55,111 nucleotides of DNA from Gemmatimonas sp. (GTDB taxonomy: Bacteria > Gemmatimonadota > Gemmatimonadetes > Gemmatimonadales > Gemmatimonadaceae), in assembly GCA_011390885.1 (NCBI GenBank), contig JAABRO010000019.1:1-55111 (forward strand), read 5' to 3'. Both the position numbers and the translations under genes were made by a program. The notes under the pieces were generated by a model. The model saw only the letters and a list, made by a program, of their open reading frames with translations. It did not search any database and was not told the origin of the DNA. This document shows positions 45,840 through 53,770 of this stretch, piece by piece. The first letter of the stretch is position 1, and each line of letters begins with the position of its first letter.

Positions 45840-47360
45840 ATGCTGCGTTCCCTCTTTGCCGGCGTGTCCGGCCTGCGCAACCACCAGGTGCGCATGGATG
45901 TCATCGGTAACAACATCGCCAACGTGAACACGGTCGCATTCAAGGCCGGTCGCGTCACGTTCAAGGAAGGCTTCGCCCAGCTGCTGCAGGGCGCCAGCCG
46001 TCCGCCCGGCGACCAGGGCGGCATCAACCCCATCCAGATCGGCCTCGGCATGCAGATCGGGTCCATCGACCAGATCTTCAACCAGGGCAACATCGAGAGC
46101 ACCGGCCTTGGCACCGACCTCGCCATCCAGGGCGACTCGCTCTTCGTGGTGCGCAAGGGGAACCAGAGCTTCTACACCCGCTCGGGCAACTTCCAGGTGG
46201 ACGCGCTCGGGCAGCTCGTCTCGCCCACGAACGGCTTCGTCGTGCAGGGGCGCATGTACGACAACGGCATCCTGCAGGACGGCATCCAGGACATCCGCCT
46301 TCCCTTCGGCCAGAAGGTGTCGGCTCGGCCCACGAGTGAAGCCACGCTGGCCGGCAACCTCAATGCCTCGGCGCCGATCTTCCAGGGTGACTTCAACGAT
46401 CCGGTCGACCGGGCGCTGCCGAGCAACGAGCGGGCGTGGACCGAAACCCAGATCGCCGTCTACGACTCACAGGGCACCAAGCACGACGTGAAGATCCAGA
46501 TGTGGAAGACCGCGGCCAACGAGTGGCAGTGGCAGCTCGACCCCATGACCAGCGCCACGCGCCAGAGCTTCGAAACGGGCGCGGACCCGACAACCACGCC
46601 GGTGGTGCTCGGCGCGCCGCCGGCCGGCTACGAGATCCTGCCGGAAAACGTGCGGGTGACCAGTCCGACGGGCGCCAGCTACGAGACGCCGGCCGCCTGG
46701 TCGTTCTCCGGCGGGCCGCCGCCGCAGATCGACTTCACCGCGGCGATGCCGCCCGATGCCGCGATCGAGGTCTCGTACTTCATGAGCCCGACCGCGGCCA
46801 CGCCCGACGTGAACAGCGGCACGTTCACCTTCGACCCGACCGGCATCATGACCACCGACATCACGGCGGCCATCGACTTCGCCGTGCCGGGCGCAAATCC
46901 GGTGCAGGTCGAGCTCAAGCTCAACGGCGGCGTGAACGGCCTCACCCAGTTCGCCTCCACGGCCTCCACCGCCGTGCTGCGCGACCAGGACGGCTACACC
47001 GCCGGCTCGCTGCAGAACTTCTCGATCGACCGCTTCGGCCTGATCACCGGCTTCTTCACCAACGGCACCACGTCGCCGCTCGGCAAGATCGTGCTGGCCG
47101 ACTTCAACAACCCGGCCGGCCTGCTCCGCGTGGGCGACAACATGTACCAGGAGTCAGCCAACTCCGGCTCGGCGGTGCTCGGCTTCGCGCTCGAGGGCTC
47201 GCAGTCGCAGCTCACCAGCGGCGCGCTCGAAATGTCGAACGTGGACCTGGCGCAGGAATTCACGAGCATGATCGTGGCCCAGCGCGGCTTCCAGGCCAAC
47301 GGCAAGGTGGTCTCGACGGCCGACGAGATGCTGCAGGAGCTGATGAGCATCAAGCGGTAA
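45840..47360 (+). CDS. flgE: Flagellar hook protein FlgE
   Basis: 506 residues. The N-terminus MLRSLFAGVSGLRNHQVRMDVIGNN carries the rod-hook signature (VIGNNIANVNTVAFK), followed by the D1 domain start GTDLAIQGDSLFVV. The C-terminus GALEMSNVDLAQEFTSMIVAQRGFQANGKVVSTADEML is classic hook. The variable surface region (about 230-330) is longer than in enteric FlgE. It ends the first flagellar block; two strong hairpins follow. Confidence 0.97.
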   Translation: MLRSLFAGVSGLRNHQVRMDVIGNNIANVNTVAFKAGRVTFKEGFAQLLQGASRPPGDQGGINPIQIGLGMQIGSIDQIFNQGNIESTGLGTDLAIQGDSLFVVRKGNQSFYTRSGNFQVDALGQLVSPTNGFVVQGRMYDNGILQDGIQDIRLPFGQKVSARPTSEATLAGNLNASAPIFQGDFNDPVDRALPSNERAWTETQIAVYDSQGTKHDVKIQMWKTAANEWQWQLDPMTSATRQSFETGADPTTTPVVLGAPPAGYEILPENVRVTSPTGASYETPAAWSFSGGPPPQIDFTAAMPPDAAIEVSYFMSPTAATPDVNSGTFTFDPTGIMTTDITAAIDFAVPGANPVQVELKLNGGVNGLTQFASTASTAVLRDQDGYTAGSLQNFSIDRFGLITGFFTNGTTSPLGKIVLADFNNPAGLLRVGDNMYQESANSGSAVLGFALEGSQSQLTSGALEMSNVDLAQEFTSMIVAQRGFQANGKVVSTADEMLQELMSIKR

Positions 47361-47375
47361 ACGGCCGATCGGGAA

Positions 47376-47408
47376 CGCGTCCGAGGCGGGTTCGTCGCCT
47401 CGGACGCG
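47376..47408 (+). terminator. Perfect 13-bp hairpin after flgE
   Basis: Arms 47376-47388 and 47396-47408 are exact inverse complements with a 7-base loop, 15 bases after the flgE stop. It is followed by GC-rich sequence without a U-tract, so it may end transcription with Rho or protect the 3' end. Confidence 0.65.
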
Positions 47409-47428
47409 CGCGCCCCGGTGGCTGGCCT

Positions 47429-47458
47429 CGCGCCCTCTGCGAAACCGCGGAGGGCGCG
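47429..47458 (+). terminator. Second hairpin after flgE
   Basis: CGCGCCCTC/GAGGGCGCG (47429-47437 and 47450-47458) exact, extending inward with one G-U pair to a four-base loop. No U-tract. It follows the first hairpin by 20 bases and is probably a back-up terminator. Confidence 0.5.
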
Positions 47459-47589
47459 CTTGGCGTGCGGCCGGCAGAAGCTGCCGACGACCAGAAGGCG
47501 GCACTTGTTGCCGCCGACAAGACGATTGTGCCTGTCTCACTGGGAGCGCGCGCACGCGCCCGGTCGGGCACTCGAGCCACTGAAAGCAA

Positions 47590-47618
47590 CGCAAAGCATT
47601 TCGCTGCAATGCTTTGCG
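47590..47618. promoter_or_regulatory. Inverted repeat upstream of the fliL promoter
   Basis: CGCAAAGCAT (47590-47599) and ATGCTTTGCG (47609-47618), exact 10-base arms with a 9-base spacer. It lies 40-68 bases upstream of the -24 element. It could be a DNA-bending or regulator site between activator and promoter, or a hairpin. Confidence 0.45.
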
Positions 47619-47656
47619 CGAGAACTGCTGGTTCGGGAACGACGCCGCCAGTACGC

Positions 47657-47672
47657 TGGCATCACTCCTGCT
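47657..47672 (+). promoter_or_regulatory. Sigma-54-type promoter of the fliL block
   Basis: TGGCATCACTCCTGCT: GG at 47658-47659 and GC at 47670-47671, exactly ten bases apart. The stretch CACTCCTGCTTTGAGTAGCAC is nearly identical to that before fliQ. The start of transcription would be about 47682, 29 bases before fliL. Confidence 0.75.
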
Positions 47673-47710
47673 TTGAGTAGCACCGGACCTCCTACCTCCG
47701 CACCTCGACC

Positions 47711-48259
47711 ATGGCTGACGCAGACGCTTCCACCACCGAACAGGCCGCACCGGCTCCGACCGGGCTCAAGGCCAAGCTCCCGCTCGCGCTCGCCGTGATC
47801 ATCGGCCTCGCGGTCGGCGCCGGCACGGGCGCGGTCGTCGTGGGCCCCGTGGCCGCCAAGTCGCTCGGCTACACCGCTACGGCGCCGGCCGACAGCACGG
47901 CCGGTGACCACAGCGAGGAGGACGCCGCCGAGGATGACTCGGCGGCCACGAGCAGCGCCCCCGCCGTGCTTACCCTCGAGAACCTCGTGCTCAACCCGGC
48001 CGAATCGGGCGGCGCGCGCTTCCTGCTGCTCACCGTGGCCATGGAATGCAAGGATGCCGCCGCCGTGAGCTCGCTCCAGGCGCGCGATGCCGAACTGCGC
48101 GACGTCGTGCTCAGCACGCTCGGCCGCAAGACGGTGGACGAACTCGCCGCCATCGCCGGCCGCGACTCCATCAAGACGGAGCTCACCGCCGCGCTCAACG
48201 AGCGCTTCGGCAAGAAGTCCGTCCTGCGCGTCTACTTCCCGCAATACGTCGTCCAGTAG
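47711..48259 (+). CDS. fliL: Flagellar basal-body protein FliL
   Basis: 182 residues. One N-terminal membrane segment (LPLALAVIIGLAVGAGTGAVVVGP), an acidic linker, and a periplasmic domain beginning VLTLENLVLNPAESGGARFLLLTVAMEC and ending LRVYFPQYVVQ, the usual FliL pattern. FliL surrounds the stator and supports torque. It heads the second flagellar block and is eight bases ahead of fliM. Confidence 0.93.
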   Translation: MADADASTTEQAAPAPTGLKAKLPLALAVIIGLAVGAGTGAVVVGPVAAKSLGYTATAPADSTAGDHSEEDAAEDDSAATSSAPAVLTLENLVLNPAESGGARFLLLTVAMECKDAAAVSSLQARDAELRDVVLSTLGRKTVDELAAIAGRDSIKTELTAALNERFGKKSVLRVYFPQYVVQ

Positions 48260-48267
48260 GGCGCCCC

Positions 48268-49245
48268 ATGGCCTCCGAAACGCTCTCCCAGCACGACATC
48301 GACCGCCTGCTCGGCAGCGGCGCGTCCCGCCCCACGCCGCGATCCGGCTCGGGCATGGACGTGCAGGTCTACGACTTCCGCCGTCCGGCGCGCGTCTCCA
48401 AGGAACGCCTGCGCACCCTCGAGGCCATGTACGAGCGCCTCGTGAAGAACCTCGAGGCGTGGGTCATTTCCCGCGTGCGCGGCCAGATCGAGGTGCGCCT
48501 GCAGAGCGTCGAGCAGTTCAGCTTCGGCGAGTTCACGCTCTCGCTCCCCACGCCGTGTTCCGCCTTCATCTTCGAGATCGGCGGCACGGGGCAGAAGGGC
48601 GTCATCGACATCGGGCCCGAGTTCGGCTTCTACGTGATCGATCGCGTCTTCGGCGGCACGGGCACCGCCGCCGTGCCCATGCGCTCGCTCACCCCGATCG
48701 AGCGCATGGCCATTCGCACGGTCGCCGAGCGCGTCACGCAGCTCACCGAGGAGATCTGGCAGGACCACGTGCCCATGGAGCTCGCCGTGACCGGCTTCGA
48801 GTCGTCACCCGAGATCCTGCAGGTGGCCAACCGCGAGGATCCGGTGCTCGTGGCCAACGTCGAGATCACCGCCGGCGGCCAGAGCGGACTCATGCTCATC
48901 TGCCTCCCCTTCTCGGTGCTCGACAAGTTCTTCACCTCGAGCGGCCAGCAGCGCCTTGCCCTGCTCCACTCGAGCGACGCCGAGCGCGAGGCCACGCGCC
49001 TGCGCACGGAAACGGCGGTGCGCGAGATGCCCGTGCCGATCTCGGTGCGTCTCCCGCAGTTCGAGCTGTCCATGGAAGACCTCATGCAGCTCAAGGTGGG
49101 CAGCCTGATCCCCACCGGCATTCCGAAGGACGCCAAGCTGCTGGTGCGCACCGGCGACCAGGAGCGCTTCCTCGGCGCCGCCGGTCGCGTGGGCGGCATG
49201 CTCGCGGTCCGCATCGTGGACAGCGTGTCGCCCAACGTGACCTGA
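48268..49245 (+). CDS. fliM: Flagellar motor switch protein FliM
   Basis: 325 residues from 48268. N-terminal LSQHDIDRLLGS matches the FliM CheY-binding segment (LSQxEIDxLL). The middle domain shows YDFRRPARVSKERLRTLEAMYE and FGGTGTAAVP, and the C-terminal SpoA domain PVPISVRLPQFELSMEDLMQLKVGSLIP. It forms the C-ring wall between FliG and FliN and sets rotation direction. The presence of the N-terminal segment suggests chemotaxis control through CheY. Confidence 0.97.
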   Translation: MASETLSQHDIDRLLGSGASRPTPRSGSGMDVQVYDFRRPARVSKERLRTLEAMYERLVKNLEAWVISRVRGQIEVRLQSVEQFSFGEFTLSLPTPCSAFIFEIGGTGQKGVIDIGPEFGFYVIDRVFGGTGTAAVPMRSLTPIERMAIRTVAERVTQLTEEIWQDHVPMELAVTGFESSPEILQVANREDPVLVANVEITAGGQSGLMLICLPFSVLDKFFTSSGQQRLALLHSSDAEREATRLRTETAVREMPVPISVRLPQFELSMEDLMQLKVGSLIPTGIPKDAKLLVRTGDQERFLGAAGRVGGMLAVRIVDSVSPNVT

Positions 49246-49302
49246 CGCGCTGCGCCCACTCCGACGACTCCACTCCACTCCGTCAGCCCTGGACTCCAGA
49301 CG

Positions 49303-49719
49303 ATGAATCCCGCAGAAATCGACGCGCTCGTGGCGAGCGTGCAGGCCGCGAAGGCCGCCGGCCAGCCGATCGCGGCCACTCCCGCGCCGGCGTCGGCCGA
49401 CCCGGCCGCGCCCCAGCTCGCCGAGTTCGAGCGCCTGACGTCGTCGAACCCCGAAGTGCCCCTCGCCATGCTGTTCAGCCTCACGCTCCCCATCTCCATC
49501 GAGCTGGGGCGCACGAGCATGTCGGTGCAGGAGATCCTGCGACTCGGGCGCGGTTCGGTGATCCAGCTCGAGCGTCTGGCCGGCGAACCCATCGACATCT
49601 TCGTGGGCGACCGCCGGTTTGCCGAAGGCGAGGTGGTCGTGCTCGGCGAGCACTTCGGCGTGCGGGTCACGCGCATCCTCGGGCGCGGCGGCGTTGCCGC
49701 CCAGGACGCGGCCGCGTGA
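49303..49719 (+). CDS. fliN: Flagellar motor switch protein FliN
   Basis: 138 residues. After an Ala/Pro-rich N-terminus, the SpoA/FliN domain is clear: LFSLTLPISIELGRTSMSVQEILRLGRGSVIQLERLAGEPIDIFV in pieces, then FAEGEVVVLGEHFGVRVTRIL. It forms the base of the C-ring. It follows fliM after 57 bases and precedes the fliO-fliP fusion by 42. Confidence 0.96.
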   Translation: MNPAEIDALVASVQAAKAAGQPIAATPAPASADPAAPQLAEFERLTSSNPEVPLAMLFSLTLPISIELGRTSMSVQEILRLGRGSVIQLERLAGEPIDIFVGDRRFAEGEVVVLGEHFGVRVTRILGRGGVAAQDAAA

Positions 49720-49761
49720 TCCGCTCCGCGCGCTCCTCCCGTTCTGTTCGCTGAGATCCCG

Positions 49762-51336
49762 ATGCTTCCCGCCGGCCTCGGCATCCTTGCCGCCCTCGCG
49801 TTCGTGCTCGGCCTCATCGCGCTCGCGGTGTGGGTGCTCAAGCGCTTCGGCGCCGGCACGCTCGGCAGCAAGTCACGCCTCCCGGTGGAAGTGGTGCAGC
49901 GGCTGCCGCTCGGCCCCAAGGCTGGTTTGGCCGTGGTGCGCGTGGGCGAAAAGGTGATGGTGGTGTCCATGGGCGAGGGCGGCGTCCATGCGCTCTGCGA
50001 CGTGGACGAGGCCGACCGGCAGCGGGTGCTGGCGGGTAGCCCGCTCACAGGCAGCCCGGTGGCGGTGCCGCTTGCCTCGAGCGAGGCGGCGACCGCCTCG
50101 TTCGCGCGGGCGTTCCGTCGCTCGGCGCGTGCCGATGCGGCGCCGGTGCGGCTGACGCCCTTCGGCGAGACGCTCGCCTCGGCCGTGAACGCAACGCCGA
50201 GTGCGGACGCGGCGCCAGTCAGCGGGCCGGACGTCTCGCCGGTCACCTCGCCGGTGTCGCCGCGTCCGCAGGCGCGTGCTGCCGCCGACCGTGACCTGCG
50301 ATCCGTGCTGTCGATGACGCTGGCACCGTCCACGCGGCTCCTGTCCGCGGCGCTGGTCGCGGCGCTGGCCGCGTTCGCGCCGATCGACGCCGCGTCGGCG
50401 CAGGGAGCGCCCCCGGCGCAGCCACCGGCGCAGCCACCGGCGGCGGAGCCGGTGGTCGTACCGGCACTGCCGCCGCTCACGTTGCCGGAGGTCCCGCCGG
50501 CCGTGGGTCGGCAGCCCGCCTCGGCGCGCGCGACGGCCCCCGCTGCGGCGCGCCCTGCCGCGGCGCGCCCCGCGCCTGCGCCGGCCGAGGCCGCGCAGAC
50601 GGCGCCAGCGCAGGCGGCATCCGCGCAGCCCGCCACCGCAGAGGCAGCCGTCGCCGCCCTTGTCCCGCAGCTCGACCTACGACTCGGCAGCGGCGAAGAC
50701 ACCGAACTGCGCCTCAACGGTACGGTTGGTGTCGTATTGATGATGGGACTCATGACTCTCATCCCAACGCTGCTGCTCATGATGACGGGGTTCACCCGCA
50801 TCCTGATCGTGCTGCACTTTCTCAAGCAGGCCATGGGCACGCAGAGCGCCCCGCCGGCCCACCTGGTGGCCGGTCTCGCGCTGCTGCTCACGGGGTTCGT
50901 CATGGCGCCCACCATTACCGAGGCCAACCGCACCGCCATCCAGCCCTGGCTCAAGGGCGAGATCCAGCAGGTGGAGATGCTCAAGACCGGGGTGCAGCCG
51001 TTCCGCGAGTTCATGCTCCGCCAGACCAACGAGAAGGACCTGCGCACCTTCGTGGGCATGAGCCGCATGGAGCAGCCGGAGACCCCCGACGACGTGCCCC
51101 TGCACGTACTCATGTCGGCCTTCGTGGCCAGCGAGCTTCGCACCGCCTTCCAGATCGGCTTCGCGATCTACCTGCCCTTCATCGTGATCGACGCCGTGGT
51201 CGCGTCGGTGCTCATGGCCATGGGCATGTTCATGCTGCCGCCCGCCATGATCTCGCTCCCCTTCAAGCTGCTGCTCTTCGTGCTCGTGGACGGCTGGAGC
51301 CTCACGATCCAGAGCCTGGTGCAGAGCTTTCGCTGA
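49762..51336 (+). CDS. fliP: FliO-FliP fusion, flagellar export gate
   Basis: One frame of 524 residues. Residues 1-110 are FliO-like: a membrane segment (LGILAALAFVLGLIALAVWVL) and SRLPVEVVQRLPLGPKAGLAVVRVG. Residues 330-524 are FliP: MMGLMTLIPTLLLMMTGFTRILIVL, FLKQAMGTQSAPPAHLVAGLALLLTGFVMAP, and FIVIDAVVASVLMAMGMFMLPPAMISLPFKLLLFVLVDGW-type blocks. Between them, at about 185-213, lies a stretch with every mark of the FliP signal peptide (STRLLSAALVAALAAFAPIDAASAQ), so either the fusion is cut inside or FliP also starts at Met185 (50314). A Pro/Ala-rich linker (215-300) follows. FliP forms the core export pore with FliQ and FliR. Confidence 0.92.
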   Translation: MLPAGLGILAALAFVLGLIALAVWVLKRFGAGTLGSKSRLPVEVVQRLPLGPKAGLAVVRVGEKVMVVSMGEGGVHALCDVDEADRQRVLAGSPLTGSPVAVPLASSEAATASFARAFRRSARADAAPVRLTPFGETLASAVNATPSADAAPVSGPDVSPVTSPVSPRPQARAAADRDLRSVLSMTLAPSTRLLSAALVAALAAFAPIDAASAQGAPPAQPPAQPPAAEPVVVPALPPLTLPEVPPAVGRQPASARATAPAAARPAAARPAPAPAEAAQTAPAQAASAQPATAEAAVAALVPQLDLRLGSGEDTELRLNGTVGVVLMMGLMTLIPTLLLMMTGFTRILIVLHFLKQAMGTQSAPPAHLVAGLALLLTGFVMAPTITEANRTAIQPWLKGEIQQVEMLKTGVQPFREFMLRQTNEKDLRTFVGMSRMEQPETPDDVPLHVLMSAFVASELRTAFQIGFAIYLPFIVIDAVVASVLMAMGMFMLPPAMISLPFKLLLFVLVDGWSLTIQSLVQSFR

Positions 51337-51391
51337 CGGTCGGCGTCCGCCCGGACGCCGACGCCCACCCCGACATCGCGATGGGAAGAAC

Positions 51392-51418
51392 ATGCCGCCT
51401 CCACAGGGCGGCATTTTT
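51392..51418 (+). terminator. Intrinsic terminator after the fliO-fliP gene
   Basis: ATGCCGCC (51392-51399) pairs with GGCGGCAT (51407-51414) around a 7-base loop and is followed at once by TTTT. It is 55 bases past the fliP stop. This is the most canonical intrinsic terminator in the window and ends the second flagellar block. Confidence 0.85.
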
Positions 51419-51433
51419 GCGCGTGGTCTACCC

Positions 51434-51446
51434 GGCAAATCGTGCC
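51434..51446 (+). promoter_or_regulatory. Candidate activator site, GGCA-N5-TGCC dyad (fliQ block)
   Basis: GGCA 51434-51437 and TGCC 51443-51446 within CCGGCAAATCGTGCCTGTTCG, matching ACCGGCAGTTCGTGCCGTTGTCG ahead of flgB. A second exact repeat GTTCGC/GCGAAC (51448-51462) follows. The dyad centre is about 106 bases upstream of the -24 GG. Confidence 0.45.
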
Positions 51447-51544
51447 TGTTCGCAGGGCGAACCGAGCGAGCGTCCATGACATGCACTCAAACGTAAAGCG
51501 CTATCAAACAAAGACTTCCATTATCCGGAACAGGAAAATCAACG

Positions 51545-51560
51545 TGGTACGACTCCTGCT
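51545..51560 (+). promoter_or_regulatory. Sigma-54-type promoter of the fliQ block
   Basis: TGGTACGACTCCTGCT: GG at 51546-51547 and GC at 51558-51559 with ten bases between, and a T-rich tail. It lies in an AT-rich stretch (51480-51545) unlike the rest of the window. The transcript would start about 51571, 35 bases before fliQ. Confidence 0.78.
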
Positions 51561-51605
51561 TTCAGTAGCACGCGTCACAGGACCACATCCACCGAGCCGA
51601 CCCCG

Positions 51606-51875
51606 ATGTCCCATCAGTTCGTCATCGACCTCTCACGCGACGCCATCCTCACCGCGCTCATGATCGCGGCGCCGATGCTCATCATCGCGCTCGGAGTCGG
51701 CCTCGTGGTCAGCGTCATCCAGTCGGTGACGCAGATCCAGGAGCAGACGCTCTCGTTCGTCCCCAAGCTCGTCATGGTGGGCGGCGCGTTCATCGTCGGC
51801 CTCCCGTGGCTGCTGCAGATCCTCATCAAGTACACCACCTCGCTCATCCAGGGCATCCCCGGGATGGTCGGGTGA
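51606..51875 (+). CDS. fliQ: Flagellar export gate protein FliQ
   Basis: 89 residues with two membrane segments: AILTALMIAAPMLIIALGVGLVVSVIQSVTQIQEQTLSF in pieces and LVMVGGAFIVGLPWLLQILIKY. The QSVTQIQEQTLSFVPK stretch is the family signature. Typical length. It overlaps fliR by four bases (GTGA) and heads the third flagellar block. Confidence 0.96.
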   Translation: MSHQFVIDLSRDAILTALMIAAPMLIIALGVGLVVSVIQSVTQIQEQTLSFVPKLVMVGGAFIVGLPWLLQILIKYTTSLIQGIPGMVG

Positions 51876-52666
51876 CCGGCATGCCCGACCTGTTCGCCCC
51901 CGGCGCCGCGTCGGCGCTCGTGCTCGTGGCCCTGCGCGTGGGCGGCCTGCTGCTCGTCGCGCCGCTCTGGTCGGCCCGCACGGTACCCATGCGCCTGCGC
52001 ACGGCCGTGCTCGTGCTCTTCGCCGTGCTGCTGCTCCCCACCGCGCTCGCCAGCGCCCCCGCCACCGGCGTGGCCATCACGCCGGCCACGTTCCTGGGGG
52101 AGACGCTCATCGGCTTCGCCATCGGCTTCGCCGGCGCGATCGTGATCGCCGGCGCCGAGGCGGCCGGTGACGTGCTCTCCATCTCGATCGGCCTCTCTGG
52201 CGCCGCGATCATGAACCCGACCGATGGCGGGCAGACGCTGGTGCTCGGGCAGTTCATGCAGCTCTTCGCGCTCACGCTGCTGCTCACCGCCGGCGGCCAC
52301 CTGCTCATGCTCGAGGCGCTCGCCGACACGTTCCGCATCCTGCCGCTCGGCGGCACGCTCGCCATGGCCGACGGCGCCCGTGCGCTGGCCGAAACGGGCA
52401 CTGCGATCTTCGGCGCCGCCATCCGCTTCGCCGCGCCGGTGCTCGGCGCGATCATGCTCGCCAACGTGTCGCTCGGCGTGCTGAGCCGAGCCGCGCCGCA
52501 GCTCAACATCTTCAGCGTGGCCTTCCCGCTGCAGATCGGCATCGGCCTGCTCGTCTTCGCGCTCTCCCTCTCGGCGGTCGCCGCCGCGTTCGAGCAGTGG
52601 CCTGCGCAGTTCGCCGGCTCGCTCGAGCGCACGATGGGGGCGCTCGCCGTCCCGGGAGGCCGCTGA
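51872..52666 (+). CDS. fliR: Flagellar export gate protein FliR
   Basis: 264 residues from a GTG at 51872 that overlaps the fliQ stop; an ATG at 51881 would remove three residues. Six or so membrane segments with FliR marks: ALVLVALRVGGLLLVAPLWSARTVP, GETLIGFAIGFAGAI, GLSGAAIMNP, and FSVAFPLQIGIGLLVFALSL. FliR completes the FliP-FliQ-FliR pore and contacts FlhB. It ends one base ahead of flhB. Confidence 0.95.
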   Translation: MTGMPDLFAPGAASALVLVALRVGGLLLVAPLWSARTVPMRLRTAVLVLFAVLLLPTALASAPATGVAITPATFLGETLIGFAIGFAGAIVIAGAEAAGDVLSISIGLSGAAIMNPTDGGQTLVLGQFMQLFALTLLLTAGGHLLMLEALADTFRILPLGGTLAMADGARALAETGTAIFGAAIRFAAPVLGAIMLANVSLGVLSRAAPQLNIFSVAFPLQIGIGLLVFALSLSAVAAAFEQWPAQFAGSLERTMGALAVPGGR

Positions 52667-52667
52667 C

Positions 52668-53765
52668 ATGGCCAAGGAAGGACCGGGCGGCGAGAAGACC
52701 GAAGACGCCACCGACAAGAAGCTCCAGGACGCGCGGCTCGACGGCCAGATCGCGAAGAGCCCGGAGCTCATGACGGCGGCCTTCCTGCTGGCCACCACGC
52801 TCACGATGACCATGGCCGGTCCGCCGCTGTGGAGCTTCCTGCTCGACACGATGGGCCAGACGCTCATGTATGCCGGCGATCCGGCGCGCTTCGGCACCGC
52901 GTCCGTGGCGCTCCTGCAGGGCATCGGCTGGAAGACGCTCGCCGCCCTCGCCGGTGTGCTGGCCGCCAGCCTCGTGATCGCGGTCGGGGTGAACATCGTG
53001 CAGGTGGGTCCGCTGCTCACCGGCAAGCCGCTGGCGCCGAAGTTCTCGCGCATCAACCCCATCAGCGGCGCGCAGCGGATCTTCTCCATGCGCTCGATCG
53101 TCGAGCTCTTCAAGTCCCTCGGCAAGATGGGGATCATCGCGCTCGTCGTGTACATGACGCTGCGTCGCGCGCTCCCCGACCTCGAGGTGCTGCCGCTGCT
53201 CGAGCCCACCGCCCTCATGGGCACGGTGGGCACGTACACCATGTCGCTGCTGCGCAATGCCGGCATGCTCTTCCTCGTCGTCGCGCTGGCCGATTACGGC
53301 TACCAGCGCTGGCAGCGGCAGGAAGACCTGAAGATGACCAAGCAGGAAGTGAAGGACGAGTACAAGAACCAGGAAGGCGACGCCAACATCAAGGCGCGCC
53401 GCCGCGCGATGGCCCGCGATCGCAACCGCAAGCAGATGTTCGCCGACGTGCCGTCGGCCGACGTGGTGATCGTCAACCCCACGCACATCGCGATCGCGCT
53501 CAAGTACGACCCCGACCTCGCTCCTGCGCCGTTCGTGCTCGCGCTCGGCCAGCGCAAGATCGCCGAACGCATCAAGGCCATTGCCTTCGAGGCGGGCGTG
53601 CCCGTGATCGAGAACAAGCCGCTCGCGCGCGCGCTGATCAAGACCGCGCGCGTGGGCTCCATGATCCCCGTCGACTTCTACCTCGCCGTGGCCGAAGTGC
53701 TCGCCTTCGTGCTCCGCCAGCGGCAGCGCCATGGCAAGGCCTGGCGCGGCACCGCTGCCGCCTGA
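52668..53765 (+). CDS. flhB: Flagellar export switch protein FlhB
   Basis: 365 residues. N-terminal EKTEDATDKKLQDARLDGQIAKSPEL is the FlhB opening, followed by four membrane segments and the basic linker LKMTKQEVKDEYKNQEGD. The autocleavage motif NPTH is at 270-273 (VIVNPTHIAIALKY), with cleavage expected after Asn270. FlhB changes export from rod/hook to filament substrates after interacting with FliK. No truncation is seen. Confidence 0.97.
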   Translation: MAKEGPGGEKTEDATDKKLQDARLDGQIAKSPELMTAAFLLATTLTMTMAGPPLWSFLLDTMGQTLMYAGDPARFGTASVALLQGIGWKTLAALAGVLAASLVIAVGVNIVQVGPLLTGKPLAPKFSRINPISGAQRIFSMRSIVELFKSLGKMGIIALVVYMTLRRALPDLEVLPLLEPTALMGTVGTYTMSLLRNAGMLFLVVALADYGYQRWQRQEDLKMTKQEVKDEYKNQEGDANIKARRRAMARDRNRKQMFADVPSADVVIVNPTHIAIALKYDPDLAPAPFVLALGQRKIAERIKAIAFEAGVPVIENKPLARALIKTARVGSMIPVDFYLAVAEVLAFVLRQRQRHGKAWRGTAAA

Positions 53766-53770
53766 CGCCC

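Larger units (their letters stand above)
47361..47710 (+). other. Gene-free 350-bp spacer between flgE and fliL
   Basis: No gene is visible. It holds in order: a 13-bp perfect hairpin (47376-47408), a second GC-rich hairpin (47429-47458), small repeats CGGCAG/CTGCCG (47472-47486) and GGCGGCA/TGCCGCC (47497-47515), a GTGCC motif like the candidate activator sites (47524-47532), an exact 10-bp inverted repeat (47590-47599/47609-47618), and a sigma-54-type promoter (47657-47672). Confidence 0.85.
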
